Numbered from the stretch's first letter, positions 1-9,123 are shown. The stretch: DNA of 12,556 bases from Hyphochytrium catenoides (GCA_900088475.1 FLMG01001405.1:1-12556); one strand, 5' to 3'. Numbers and translations are program-made. The notes: generated by a model not told the origin, from the letters alone.

Positions 1-52
1 TCATATTCATTAATAGATTTTCCCCTTAGACCACAGTCCCATTCCTTACATT

Positions 53-420
53 ACCAGGACGAGTGAAAGATTAAGAGGGAGCAAATGGAAGAAGGAGTGG
101 TAGAGTGCACTGAAGGAGGCAACCAAGCATATATATAAGTATATATAGATAGAGAGAGAGGCACATCTTAAGAAGAGAGGCACTTAGTGAGAGCTGGTGA
201 GGCGGAAAGCGATTAGTCCATATTATAAGCTCTCATTTCAGGGTAGAGCTAGACGAATTATTTAGGAGTGTAGAAAGCGAGAAGGAGGCAGTGAGAAAAA
301 GAAGACGGAAGACCGAAGGAAGAATAGGGACGCGAGGAAAGGAGAGAAAGACAGACAGAGACACAACGAGAGAGAGGGCCATGATGAAGGCGATGGGAGG
401 CGAGCCAACCTGAGACGAGA
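53..420. repeat. Dispersed repeat, copy 1 (purine-rich, diverged)
   Basis: This stretch aligns in the same orientation with 11117-11465. Shared blocks occur in the same order: a 'gtgca(c/t)tgaagga(g/a)gcaa' block (about 105-122, matching about 11166-11184), a 'gagagctg(g/a)tgagg' block near 190-203, an 'aggagtgta' near 264-272, and 'gatgggagg(c/t)gag(c/t)caac' at 392-409. Small indels separate the blocks. It carries a short AT/GA microsatellite (about 129-160). The shared order of many non-GA words argues against chance similarity of two purine-rich stretches. No coding potential is visible. Edges are approximate, and the function is unknown. Confidence 0.75.
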
Positions 421-1255
421 AATCTTTACTCTCCTTCTCTACATCTTCACTCTACCTGATCAAAGTTTCCAGGGAGCGCAACCCAATTCTGACATGATTT
501 CTCGTGCTTGGCTCTATGTCAATCTATCATAAAGAAGACAGAGCTGACTTAGGGAATAGTATGCGCGATGCTATTATGAAAGCGGTTGGGGGAGTAGCAG
601 CGAGAGGGAGAGGATAGAGGAAGGTTCATGACTGAGGAGGAAAAAGGTCGGAGACATTGAACGAGGAGAAAGAGAGCGTGCAAAGAAGAATAAAGGAGGA
701 GAGATACAGCGAGAAAACGAGGAGAAGAGAAGGGGAGGGAGATTGTGACTGCAGAGAGAGAGAGACAGAAAGAGAGACAGACACACGGGAGAAAGGATAG
801 AGTGGAGAGAAACCTGATGACTTTTAGCAGAGGTAGATGTTGATGATGATGTCTGAAGCTCTGTCTAGATGAACATGTAACAAAGCGACTTGATGATGAT
901 ATGTGTCATTGGAATGACTGTGTCCTCTTGTTGCTCTATCTGCGAACAGCGACTGGAAGGAATAACTAGGGAGAAGGGGAAAGTGAAGCAAGAAGAAGGC
1001 CCGCTGCAGGAGGAAGAGTAAGAAGAAAGGCAATCATGGTGAAGAGAGATAAGGTTAGAGAAAGAGGAAAAGACCCAGCCGTATATAGCGAAGAGGCCAG
1101 GTAAGACTGAAAAGGGAAGGCAGAGGGCCACGTTGAAGAGAACGAGAAATGTAGGGTCACATAATAAGGAGAAGAGAAACAAAGTCAAAGTAAGAAAGCA
1201 AGGCGGAACGGACGAGACAAGAGGCAAATCTGGAGAAAAAGAGAATGATTGATCA
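420..1255. other. Purine-rich low-complexity region, no gene
   Basis: The + strand is strongly biased to G and A, with GA microsatellite runs (for example about 753-765) and short GAT-trinucleotide patches near 837-851 and 892-900. Open frames on the minus strand here encode only Leu/Ser/Phe-rich low-complexity peptides, which is what a CT-rich strand gives by chance. I see no gene, RNA or mobile-element signature. Confidence 0.6.
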
Positions 1256-1459
1256 GTATGAAGGCGCTTCGTCTTGAGAAGTTAAATCAGACTTAACTCC
1301 AGATTCCCTCTTTGTTGCGCCCTCCACCTCCGCTGTCAAAGAAAAAAGCAAACATGGCGGTGACTCGAGCCTAGCTTGCCACCTGAAACCTGTGGCTGCC
1401 TAAGATGATGAAAGTTGAAAATGGGAGGCACTCAACTTTGCAGCAGTTTGTGATGCACA

Positions 1460-2402
1460 TGGGAAAAAGGCTCTGGGGAAGGGGGGATTGTAGCGAAGTT
1501 GCATCGCGAGGAAAGGCACGGAGCACTCCCTTAAAAACCACATACATTCCATCCCTCTCGCTTTAGCTCTCAAACGTTATCCGCGGTCTGAAGTGATCGC
1601 TTCTGTCTCCCCACTAGTGGTCCTGGCCTGAATATTTGTACAAAGATAGAACCTTGTTAAGGATAGGTTGGAAAGCGCTAAAGCAAATGAGACCAGGACA
1701 ATAAAAGCCGAAAAAAAGGGGCCGAAATACGGAGAAGGGAGAGAGGAAAGGTCTAGAGAGAGAGAGGTACAGTTGTACAAGAAGGCCAAGATGGAGAAGA
1801 GAGGAGAGTAGCAGCTCACGAAGGTGGAGGAATCAAAGAACGGAAACACTTACACAAGCAGATAAGACAACCGAGGATAATAGAGACTGGAGAAGAATGA
1901 TGAGCAAGAGACAAATAGAGAGGAAGTCAAGAAGAGCAGCAGAAGGGGCACAGGGAGATAATAGAGAAAGACCAATGTAAATGACGTAGATCATCAGCAA
2001 CAGAGTGTTCATCGTGGCGCATTAACTTAGATATCGTCCTCAAACACTTGCCCCTCCGACAGCAATCTGACATCTAGCCGCTGTGTCTGAGGTGGAGAAG
2101 TAACTCAGCAGATGAGTATATCGACCATCTGGGCAGCTCTGACTCTGACTCATCATACAGAACAGCAGCTTCTACAGCTACCTCAAGTGCTTCTCAAGTG
2201 CTTCCACTCTACCTCAAGTGCTTCCACTCTCCCATCATCATCCCCGCTCGCAGAGTCTAGTCTGACTGCACTTTTCTTCTTGGGAGTCGGGCAATTGTTG
2301 GGGCGCTGGGCGCCGGACCTTTATCGCTGCCGCTACGGGGTTGGGCAGTCGCTAAGATATCTTCTGCTGAGCATTTCCCTCACCTGTACAGAAAAACAAA
2401 GG
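1460..2402. repeat. Tandem duplication, unit A
   Basis: First copy of a direct tandem duplication whose second copy follows immediately (about 2403-3388). Shared blocks in order include 'ttgtagcgaa' (1488 and 2415), a 26-bp identical block (1566-1591 and 2492-2517), 'tgtacaaagata' (about 1637 and 2660), a 20-bp identical block (1981-2000 and 3020-3039), a 71-bp core (2034-2104 and 3070-3140) and 'tttatcgctgccgctac' (2330 and 3316). The offset grows from 927 to 986 bp because of indels. Reading frames are not preserved between the copies, so this is a non-coding unit. Unit A carries its own short minisatellite (2182-2228) and lacks a 95-bp block present in B. Confidence 0.85.
2182..2228. repeat. 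Short minisatellite inside unit A
   Basis: Three copies of 'ctcaagtgctt' start at 2182, 2193 and 2213, and the last two are followed by 'ccactct', giving spacings of 11 and 20 bp. Unit B goes directly from 'ctacagctacc' to 'ccatcccatcat' at the matching place, so the expansion arose in unit A, or was lost from B, after the duplication. Confidence 0.8.
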
Positions 2403-2564
2403 GTCGCGGGGAGGTTGTAGCGAAATTGCATCGTGAGGAAAGGCACGGAGTACTCCCTGTTAAGCCACGTACCTTGCATCCCTCTCGCTTTGCTCTCAAA
2501 CGTTATCCGCGGTCTGATGTGATCTCTTCTGTTTCCCCGCTCTAACAGTCCAGGCCTGAATATT

Positions 2565-2659
2565 CTTGCAGCAAAAGAGTTACTCAGCTTTGTCCTCAGC
2601 ACCTCGGAGGCGACGTAGGAAAACAGCTGCTAAAGCCATGATGATGCGATACCGCAGAT
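2565..2659. repeat. 95-bp block unique to unit B, flanked by ATT
   Basis: In unit A 'gaatatt' runs directly into 'tgtacaaagat' (about 1630-1646). In unit B about 95 bp lie between the same words, with ATT at both edges. This is either an insertion into B with a 3-bp flanking duplication or a deletion from A between ATT microhomologies. No terminal inverted repeat or coding sequence is seen in the block. Confidence 0.65.
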
Positions 2660-2943
2660 TGTACAAAGATAAAACCTTGTTGAGGAGAGATTGGAAAGCG
2701 CTAAAGCAAGTGCCAGGACAAAAGCCATGAAAAGGATCGAAAAGGGGGAAAGGGAAGAGAGGAGAGCTTTAGAAGAGAGAGGTACAAGAAGCCCAAGATG
2801 GAGAAGAGAGAAGAGTAGCAGCTTACGACGGTGGAGAAATCAACGAACAGAGACACCTACACAAACAGACAAGACAACGGAAGATATTAGAGACTCAGAA
2901 GATTGATGAGCAAGAGACAAATAGAGAGGAAATTGAGAAGAGC

Positions 2944-3005
2944 AGCAGAAGGGGCACAGAGAGATAAAAGAGAGAGCAGAAGGGGCACAGCTAGATAAAC
3001 GAGAG
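2944..3005. repeat. 31-bp tandem duplication inside unit B
   Basis: The word 'agcagaaggggcacag' occurs at 2944 and again at 2975, each followed by a 'agata' box and GA-rich sequence. Unit A has it once. It is a simple replication-slippage type expansion. Confidence 0.75.
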
Positions 3006-3399
3006 AGAGACGAATGCAGATGACGTAGATCATCAGCAAGAAAGTGTCCATCCATCGCTTTGATACAAATCGTCCTCAAAGACTTGCCCCTCCGACAGCA
3101 ATCTGACATCTAGCCGCTGTGTCCGTGGTGGAGAAGTAACAACTAGCCGATGGGTATACCATCAGCCATCCGTGCAACTCTGACTCTGACTCTCATACAG
3201 ACAGCAGCTTCTACAGCTACCCCATCCCATCATCCCAGCTCGTAGAGTCTCGTCTGAGTGCACCTTCCTTCTTGGAAGTGCTGCCGGCAATAATTGGGAC
3301 GGCCTTTTAAGGGCCTTTATCGCTGCCGCTACCACCTTAAGAAGTCTCTGTGCAGCTCCCTCACCCGTAGAACTACAGAAGGACAAAAGTACTCATCAC

Positions 3400-4090
3400 A
3401 CAGGCACAACCCCAAGGCTCCCCATGGAAGGAGCCAAACGTTACCAGTCCCCTTTTGCAGACAAGCAGAGGGCAATCAATAATTGCACAATCATCACAGC
3501 TTCCTTCTCTTCCATGCTGCTGCCAAGCTGCCAGCATTTTTTGTGAAAGAAGAGGAGAATCATCGGAGCTCTGAAATCTCTGTCTGCTGGTCCGGCGCTG
3601 TCTACTTTATATTATCCACTTGAGAACAAACCACTGCCCGGCCTTTCCCTAGAAGGTCCTTCGATCGAGGCGCCCAAGCTGGGGATCAGTGGTCTTAACC
3701 AAGGAGAACGCTCTCAACAACTAGTAGTATTGCTGCCCATCATCAATGAAGAATCAGGCTGATCCGCTGGCTCTTCTTAAGGAAGAGGGAGCAGAGATTT
3801 CGCTATGCCGGGATAAACACTACCACCGGCCGGCTGCTCTTTTTCAGCTCAAATATCGACAGTGGCTGAGTTGACGATGATGATAGACCCTAAACCGAAT
3901 GAACAGGAGAGTAACTTACTTCCCTTGTTTCCAGTTTGAGCCTGCGATGCGCTAGTTTTTCGTCAGACTCGGTCGATACTCTGTGCATCTGCTTGAAGAA
4001 TACCTCCTAATGCCGTTGATTTAACCGTCCGTCAATCAGTCATGGCAGCTTGGCGGTGGTTGGCTCTTTGTCCCTACCGTCTTTACACAG
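3400..4090. other. Unassigned intergenic sequence
   Basis: Mixed-composition DNA after the tandem duplication. No open frame longer than about 60 codons stands out. I see no splice-consistent exon set, tRNA boxes or repeat relationship to the rest of the window. Confidence 0.4.
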
Positions 4091-4098
4091 ACGCCGCG

Positions 4099-4164
4099 CC
4101 CTTTCCCGTTCAGGTTAGAGCGGAATGGAGCTGCCATTCTGTGCGCTCTACCGCACTGAAAGGG
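4099..4164. other. Nested inverted repeat / stem-loop
   Basis: Three sets of complementary arms are nested. The outer arm CCCTTTC (4099-4105) pairs with GAAAGGG (4158-4164). The middle arm TAGAGCG (4116-4122) pairs with CGCTCTA (4144-4150). The inner arm GAATGG (4123-4128) pairs with CCATTC (4134-4139) around the 5-nt loop 'agctg'. Middle and inner arms are continuous on the 5' side, with a 4-nt bulge on the 3' side. It is not a tRNA: the reverse strand has a D-arm-like 'ggtagagcgc', but there is no T-loop in either orientation. It could be a structured RNA segment or a decayed inverted repeat. Confidence 0.55.
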
Positions 4165-4369
4165 TCACCCTACAGTCTGTGCACTATGTAAGTCTGATGC
4201 CTGTGTAACCTTAGCACTTTGTCATTCGTCGGCTGCTGGACCACGGTTACATGTTGAAAGAACGATGACAGATGTTCAACGCGTCGAACTCCTTCATCAC
4301 GAGAGGGAGCAGCTCTTGTTTTTATCAAGGTTATGGCTCAATTATATCAGGCTAGCTCTCGCTCCCTTT

Positions 4370-5420
4370 TTTGTCTCCTTGTCTCTCTCTCTATTCACTC
4401 AACTCTTATATTTGTCTTGCCTTCTCTCTCCGTCTTCCCTAAGCACACCCTCGCTCTATGCCAACTATTCACAATCATCTCGCCTCCAGACACAATCTTT
4501 GGTGGTTCTTTCAGGTATCCCAAAAAGCTCTCAGTCTCTAATCCTGTGTGTACCAGCCTGGGCAGCCCGATCTTGAGTCGGGGGCCACATAAAGTGATGT
4601 TTCTTGATCTATGTTTATTGCTTCTTCTCTGCCATGGCCTCCATAACCCTCTGTTTCTCATCTTTGCCTTGTTCCTTTTCCTTTCCACCTCCATTGCCTT
4701 TCGCTTTACTTCTGAAGTGAAGACATGCCTTAGCAGTTCTTCTCTTGCTGCGGGCAACTAACTGCTATCACCTTCTTTTAGTTTGCTGTCATATGCGTGC
4801 TTCTTAAATTCTCGGACTTTCCTGTCTCCTCCCCTGACTATTTGACATCAACAGACCTGACTTGCAGGCGTATAGGATACAAAGCGGCCATGACTCAGGG
4901 ACATCCCTCCTCGTACCCTCTCCTACTTTCCGTTTAGTGGTCATGCTCGTTCGTTCTTATATTGTCTATAGAGTTTCGTCTTTCTGCCCATGAGTACCCG
5001 TCTGACTTCTCTGGCATCACAGCTGCCGCAGCTAAAGCCTCTAATACAAATTAGAGTCATGTTGCTTGCGTCTTTTTCTGCTCTATCACAATCTCATTTC
5101 GTTCTCTCTCTATTATCATCTCCCCTCTCTCTCTGTTCGAGGTCTTTTCCCTTATGCTATCTTTCAGCGCTTCGACCTTTACTTCAAAAATCATCCTCTT
5201 CTTCTTTCCTATGGACATCTCCTATCTCAGCGTTCTTGGTAACACACCGCGTCGCTGTTACATGCTCTGCGGCTCTTTCTTCGTCTAAGTCCTAACCTTT
5301 TCTGTTCTTCCTACACTTCTTTTACAGGCCGCTCGCATTCTCTTACTGGCCCATTCCTTCTTTCCTCTTCTCTCTTTCAATCGCCGAGTGTTTCTCTTTG
5401 TAATCTTGTCCGTTGGTCAT
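4370..5420. other. Pyrimidine-rich region, no gene
   Basis: The + strand is rich in CT runs for about a kilobase, the opposite bias to 420-1255. The 142-codon open frame within it (4333-4761, +) encodes a Leu/Ser/Phe-rich peptide with no domain, and both strands and several frames are open at once, as expected from biased composition. I do not support a gene here. Confidence 0.5.
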
Positions 5421-5439
5421 AGCTTTCCTGTTACTCCCC

Positions 5440-6180
5440 CTCTTTACGGGATTTAGCAGCTTAGGGAACAAAGAACTATTTAATGGACCATAAGACCGTC
5501 CCGCTTATTATGTCTGCTTCCTGGTGCCAACCTTTTCACCTGCACATTCTCCACTTCTCCTCGGCAATCAATCGCGTCTCTCTCTCTGTCTCCTCCTTAC
5601 TATACAGGATTGGCTGTCCCGACGAAGAGCTTTGATTGTCCTATTCGGATGGCAAACAACATGGAATAGAGAACAGACAATGGACAAAAGTATTGGAAAA
5701 TCTTCCTTCTTAGACGACGTGAAGGGGAGCCAGCCGTCTAAATGGTTACCCGCTGTAGGTGCATAGGTCAAGGAGTAAAGAATTTAATATTCAATGCCCA
5801 GGTTGACTTGATCTGAGCAGCCCAAGGATACTTAACGTGGTGCGTGAGGGAAGGAGAGAAATATTATCCTGTAGAGCACCAGGGTTACATAGGAGTCGAG
5901 GTTGCAGTCTGAATTAAAGGTCCCAGCACCGATCCTCGACGTAGGAGCAGAGAGTTCAACAGGCTCCACGGACGTGCACTATGGACCATGAAGGCGATGC
6001 GAGAACTATAATAATCAACAGGACCATCATTAAAGGAGGAAGAGTAAATGTGAGCGGCCGACGGACAGATTCAGAAATCCACTAAGGAGTGATTAGCACT
6101 AGCCGTAGGGGTAAGGCGCAGAAACTATGAGGACACGGCCGCACTACATACACTACCAAGGACATCATAGACAACAATAC
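5440..6180. other. Unassigned intergenic sequence with one inverted repeat
   Basis: No gene is recognised. A perfect 7-bp inverted repeat, GTCGAGG (5895-5901) and CCTCGAC (5934-5940), encloses 32 nt. It is too short for a tRNA and lacks the internal boxes. Confidence 0.4.
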
Positions 6181-6185
6181 TCTCA

Positions 6186-6395
6186 ATGGCCCAGCGCACT
6201 TTCTACAGTCTAAACAATTCTGTCAAAGGGAGAAAATTGAACCAACTATCAGACGGCATAAAGGCTTTTCCAAATGAGATCAAGAATGAAATGAAGAGCA
6301 CAGAGCAGCAGGTGGAGAACGTCTCTCCTTTCAAGCGCCTAATGACCTGTGAAATGCCGCGGCACCAGGAGCTTGCTAAGCATTTGGCTCGTTAA
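6186..6395 (+). CDS. Possible short protein, 69 aa, unrecognised
   Basis: An ATG-started frame of 69 codons ends in a double stop (TAA TAG). An in-frame TAG at 6168-6170 closes it upstream, so it cannot be extended as a single exon. The start has T at -3 and G at +4, a mediocre context. The peptide is charged and looks soluble, rich in Lys, Arg, Glu, Gln and Asn, with no membrane segment or signal peptide. Its composition is more protein-like than that of the frames in the GA/CT blocks because it is not simple repeats. I recognise no family. Frames of this length are common by chance in 12.5 kb, so it may be non-coding or a single exon or remnant of something larger. No neighbour gene helps. 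Confidence 0.2.
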   Translation: MAQRTFYSLNNSVKGRKLNQLSDGIKAFPNEIKNEMKSTEQQVENVSPFKRLMTCEMPRHQELAKHLAR

Positions 6396-6399
6396 TAGC

Positions 6400-7350
6400 A
6401 GCAACCTCTAGCGTAGTCGTTGCATAAGCTTCATCGTCCACTTTACTTCTGCAGCAGGAAGAGCGATGAGTGGGTTTAATAATCCTCGACTGATGATTCA
6501 CCTACAGAGAGGATGAGATGATTGGAAGGTTAGGAAGGGGTCTCAGCGTTCTGGCCCAATTTGGTTATGATGAGCGGCGACCGACACAAAGCGGCGGCAC
6601 AAAACAGCAGGAGGCGCATGAGACAGCCAGGCAGAGAGTGTGAGAGATCCAAGAGGCTGTAGGACATCAGTTCTCAGCGATGTTGGTGTTGTCGTTTCCC
6701 TGCTTCCTGCTGGAAGAGCAAAGAAGTGGGAAGGAGAGAGACAAAACTTATTGTAGCGCACTTGATTCTCCTGCTCGAGACCAATAATTATACGATTCTG
6801 CCAACATAGAGCGCTAGGGAACTCAACCCCCTTTATTTGCCACTTTACGTTTCGTCTCTCGGAGGAAAAAGCGAATTTCTTGGGTACCAAGAAAAGTGTT
6901 CTCCGGTATTAAACATGGTTTACATTTGCAGTTAACAGGGATAGGAACCAGAAGCCCACCAGATAATCAGAGTCACTACGACCATTGTCGTCCCCGGGCG
7001 GTGATGGAGGACAGCTCCATTCTTAAACCTGTCTGAAGATCCACCATGATCTGTGCGGCAGCTGCTCCAGGCTTGGCCCAAAATCAGCCTTGGCAGCAAG
7101 CGATCATCAACAACATTATTCACTCAGGAGTCCGCCGCCTCAAGCCACCATTCATCCGCAGCCAACGCTTGCGTGCTCGTCACTCTTGCTTCTAAATTTG
7201 TCAACATTTGGTCTTTGTCTCTCTTGCTTCATTGTTTGTTGGCAGTCCCTTGAGAAAACATGGTCGATGACCTCAAATACGACATCGTAGGCCTGTCCTG
7301 CTAAGAGAGAGCCGCCAACAGTTCAAGCTTAATCCTGATGATGATGGATA
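6400..7350. other. Unassigned intergenic sequence with a short hairpin
   Basis: Nothing here is recognisable as a gene. A perfect 8-bp inverted repeat with a 3-nt spacer, TTTCTTGG-gta-CCAAGAAA, lies at 6876-6894. The minus-strand frame at 6543-6890 begins only with a TTG and matches nothing I know. Confidence 0.4.
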
Positions 7351-7356
7351 AGACCC

Positions 7357-7505
7357 TTTTTCTCCCTCTCTCTTTTGGCCTTCCGCTCCCTCTTTCGTTG
7401 TCCCTTACACTCTCTCTCTACCCCTTCTCTCTCTTTCTTTTTCTCTCTAGTCGTGCTCTCTCTTCCTCTCCTCTCGTCTTTCTCTCTCCTTCTCTGTCTC
7501 TCCTA
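7357..7505. repeat. Polypyrimidine (CT-rich) tract
   Basis: About 150 bp of almost continuous C and T on the + strand, with few purines. It is low-complexity sequence with homopurine/homopyrimidine asymmetry of the kind that can adopt triplex structures. No exon follows it that I can identify. Confidence 0.8.
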
Positions 7506-7689
7506 TGACGACTGTCGTGCGAACATTGCTCTCAATGATCTTTAGTGCTCCTAAACTAAATATCCCTACCTACAACTGCACAAGGAAAAGGCCAGATTCG
7601 CACCAACAACTTTTCTTTACTAGGAGTGAGTTCCCCCTGAAGTTATTTCGGCCTTCGCCGCCCCCGATAGGCCACCAATAGTTGCGCTG

Positions 7690-7960
7690 GGAGAGATGGG
7701 GAGTGGGGGAGAAGGAAGCAGAAGAACGGAGCCAGTAGCACTCTAGGCAGAACGAGGAGAAGAGAGAGAACAGATGCAGAGAGCTTCTGCTGGACAGATA
7801 GATTTGAGAGCTATGAGAGAAATAGAGGGAGGGGGCGAGGGCCAATTGACAAGAGCCTGACAACAGGCGTAGTATGGCGGTGTCCCACCAACCAACGCTG
7901 TTCGAGGAATGAGGTTGAGGCAGCAACAAAGCAAAGAAGCAAAGAGGAAAGCGCAGGGAC
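7690..7960. other. Purine-rich block
   Basis: A GA-rich stretch on the + strand about 200 bp after the CT tract. It does not align block by block with the dispersed repeat at 53-420, so I treat it as separate low-complexity DNA. The antisense open frames here are composition artefacts. Confidence 0.5.
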
Positions 7961-8062
7961 GAGAATGGGACAGGAGCATAGGACAGGCGGAATATTGAAA
8001 ACGGATAAAGAGAACCTCTATTCTCTGCCAGAGATCAGGGAAAATGAATGGAGCGTCGAACA

Positions 8063-8125
8063 GGATATTAAGACCAGGAGAAGAGACCAGGACGCGATAT
8101 TGAAGACCAGGAGACGAGAAGCCAG
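8063..8125. repeat. 32-bp tandem duplication
   Basis: 'gatatt(a/g)(a)agaccaggaga' begins at 8064 and again at 8096, a period of 32 bp, with the second copy slightly diverged. The period is not a multiple of three, so a frame through it would encode different residues in each copy. Confidence 0.65.
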
Positions 8126-8199
8126 GCAACTACGACGACGCTACGCCAGTGTATCAGGGAGCGCTAAATCCAGTTATTATTTGGTCCCCTGATGAGAAG

Positions 8200-9100
8200 A
8201 GGAACCACTGTTGAGCCACGGAAGGACTGATCACTGCAGAGATTACTATTTAGCTAGCTTGTCGAGCACAACATCGTTAACCCCAAGATCAATATAGTGT
8301 AATGCCCATCGTCCTAGGCAGTGGGTTTGCTGGCTTTCTTACTACTTCGTCTGATAGCATTGGCCCAGGAGAGAGAATGACCACACACTCCAGGGCCTAG
8401 CTGCTGCGCAAGAAATGAAAATTATTTGTCAGGTAAAGGCAGAATGCAGAGCTGCTGTGACCATCCAGGTGGTCCTATAACAAAAGACAAAACTGTCCCT
8501 AGGAGTCTTTGTAGTAGAAACAGTATTCCCTCATCCAATGCCCTCATCCATAAACTCTGCTTATTGTTGCGTTGTTTTCTACGCAATAGTTAGTTTTTGA
8601 ACACTTCTATAATAGACTTATGATAAGACTCAAGCCAACAACGAATTTTAGCAGATGACCAAATCAGGACACTCAAGGTTGAGTTCCGATGAATGGCGAG
8701 AGACAGGTGGGGTGTTCGGTGAAGAAGGTGACAGACCTGGTGAAGCAGGCCTTCGTTGACGACATCTTCACAAGCAATGGCCGCTGCGTACTAAAAATGA
8801 GAGAATAGCCTCAGGATCTGATCAAAAAAAGCTCCAGCCTCCATTCCAGTCATCCATCAACCACCAACTTCGCATTATTTGGCCATCAATCCCTTGTGAT
8901 CTAGCCTTGGCTTCAGAAGATCGAACTAGCAGGAGAACTAAGGATATATTTCGTCAGAGCACTATCCTTGTCAAAACAACATTCTAACGGAAGGCATAGC
9001 AATACAAAGAATGTTCATTGGGGCAGCAAAATTTGCGGCTATGCTCGATGCGGCTTGTTTGTGCTGGCTGCACTTGCAGAGGGGTAGAGTTATAATCCTA
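8200..9100. other. Unassigned intergenic sequence
   Basis: No gene is supported. One imperfect hairpin is visible: GGCCC-a-GGAG (8362-8371) pairs with CTCC-a-GGGCC (8388-8397) around a 16-nt loop. A smaller one, TTGCGT/ACGCAA, lies near 8567-8586. Confidence 0.4.
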
Positions 9101-9107
9101 GCCATGC

Positions 9108-9123
9108 AGATCACATGTGATCT
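9108..9123. promoter_or_regulatory. Perfect 16-bp palindrome, candidate E-box upstream of the transporter
   Basis: AGATCACATGTGATCT is its own reverse complement. The centre TCACATGTGA is an extended E-box of the type bound by basic helix-loop-helix dimers in other eukaryotes. It lies about 395 bp upstream of the transporter start codon. About 0.2 perfect 16-bp palindromes are expected by chance in a window this size (12,556 / 65,536). Binding is inferred, not shown. Confidence 0.35.

Larger units (their letters stand above)
2403..3388. repeat. Tandem duplication, unit B
   Basis: Second copy of the tandem unit, colinear with 1460-2402 over its whole length. It differs by a 95-bp block at 2565-2659 with no counterpart in unit A and by an internal 31-bp duplication at 2944-3005. 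Both units end with a similar 'ctcacc(t/c)gta...acagaa...acaaa' stretch, which marks the junctions near 2378-2402 and 3359-3388. No conserved reading frame spans the pair. Whether the unit is a decayed mobile element or part of a locally duplicated locus cannot be decided from these two copies. Confidence 0.85.

Noticed and set aside
800-930. Weak inverted similarity to about 5200-5290
   Set aside because: Only one run of roughly 18 bases matches ('catgtaaca..gcgac'), and the flanks do not align convincingly.
574-1227. Several minus-strand open frames of 64-120 codons
   Set aside because: They encode Leu/Ser/Phe-rich low-complexity peptides and overlap each other in different frames, as expected from a CT-rich strand.
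1894-2090. Box C/D snoRNA (ATGATGA near 1896 and CTGA words downstream)
   Set aside because: The boxes are about 170 bp apart, much longer than usual, with no terminal stem, and the C-like box is changed in unit B.
2112-2420. 102-codon + strand frame in unit A
   Set aside because: The equivalent region of unit B does not keep the frame (indels not multiples of three), so it is not a conserved gene.
4099-4164. tRNA gene suggested by a 'ggtagagcgc' D-arm-like word and a 7-bp outer stem
   Set aside because: No T-loop (TTCRA) and wrong arm spacing on either strand.
4333-4761. 142-codon + strand frame and a 120-codon antisense frame over the same DNA
   Set aside because: Pyrimidine-driven composition, both strands open at once, no recognisable domain. 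The antisense frame has only a TTG start.
6543-6890. 115-codon minus-strand frame
   Set aside because: Starts only at TTG, matches no family I recognise, and its length is within what chance gives in this window.
7743-8192. Overlapping frames on both strands around the 32-bp duplication
   Set aside because: Mutually overlapping, built on low-complexity or duplicated sequence whose period is not a multiple of three.
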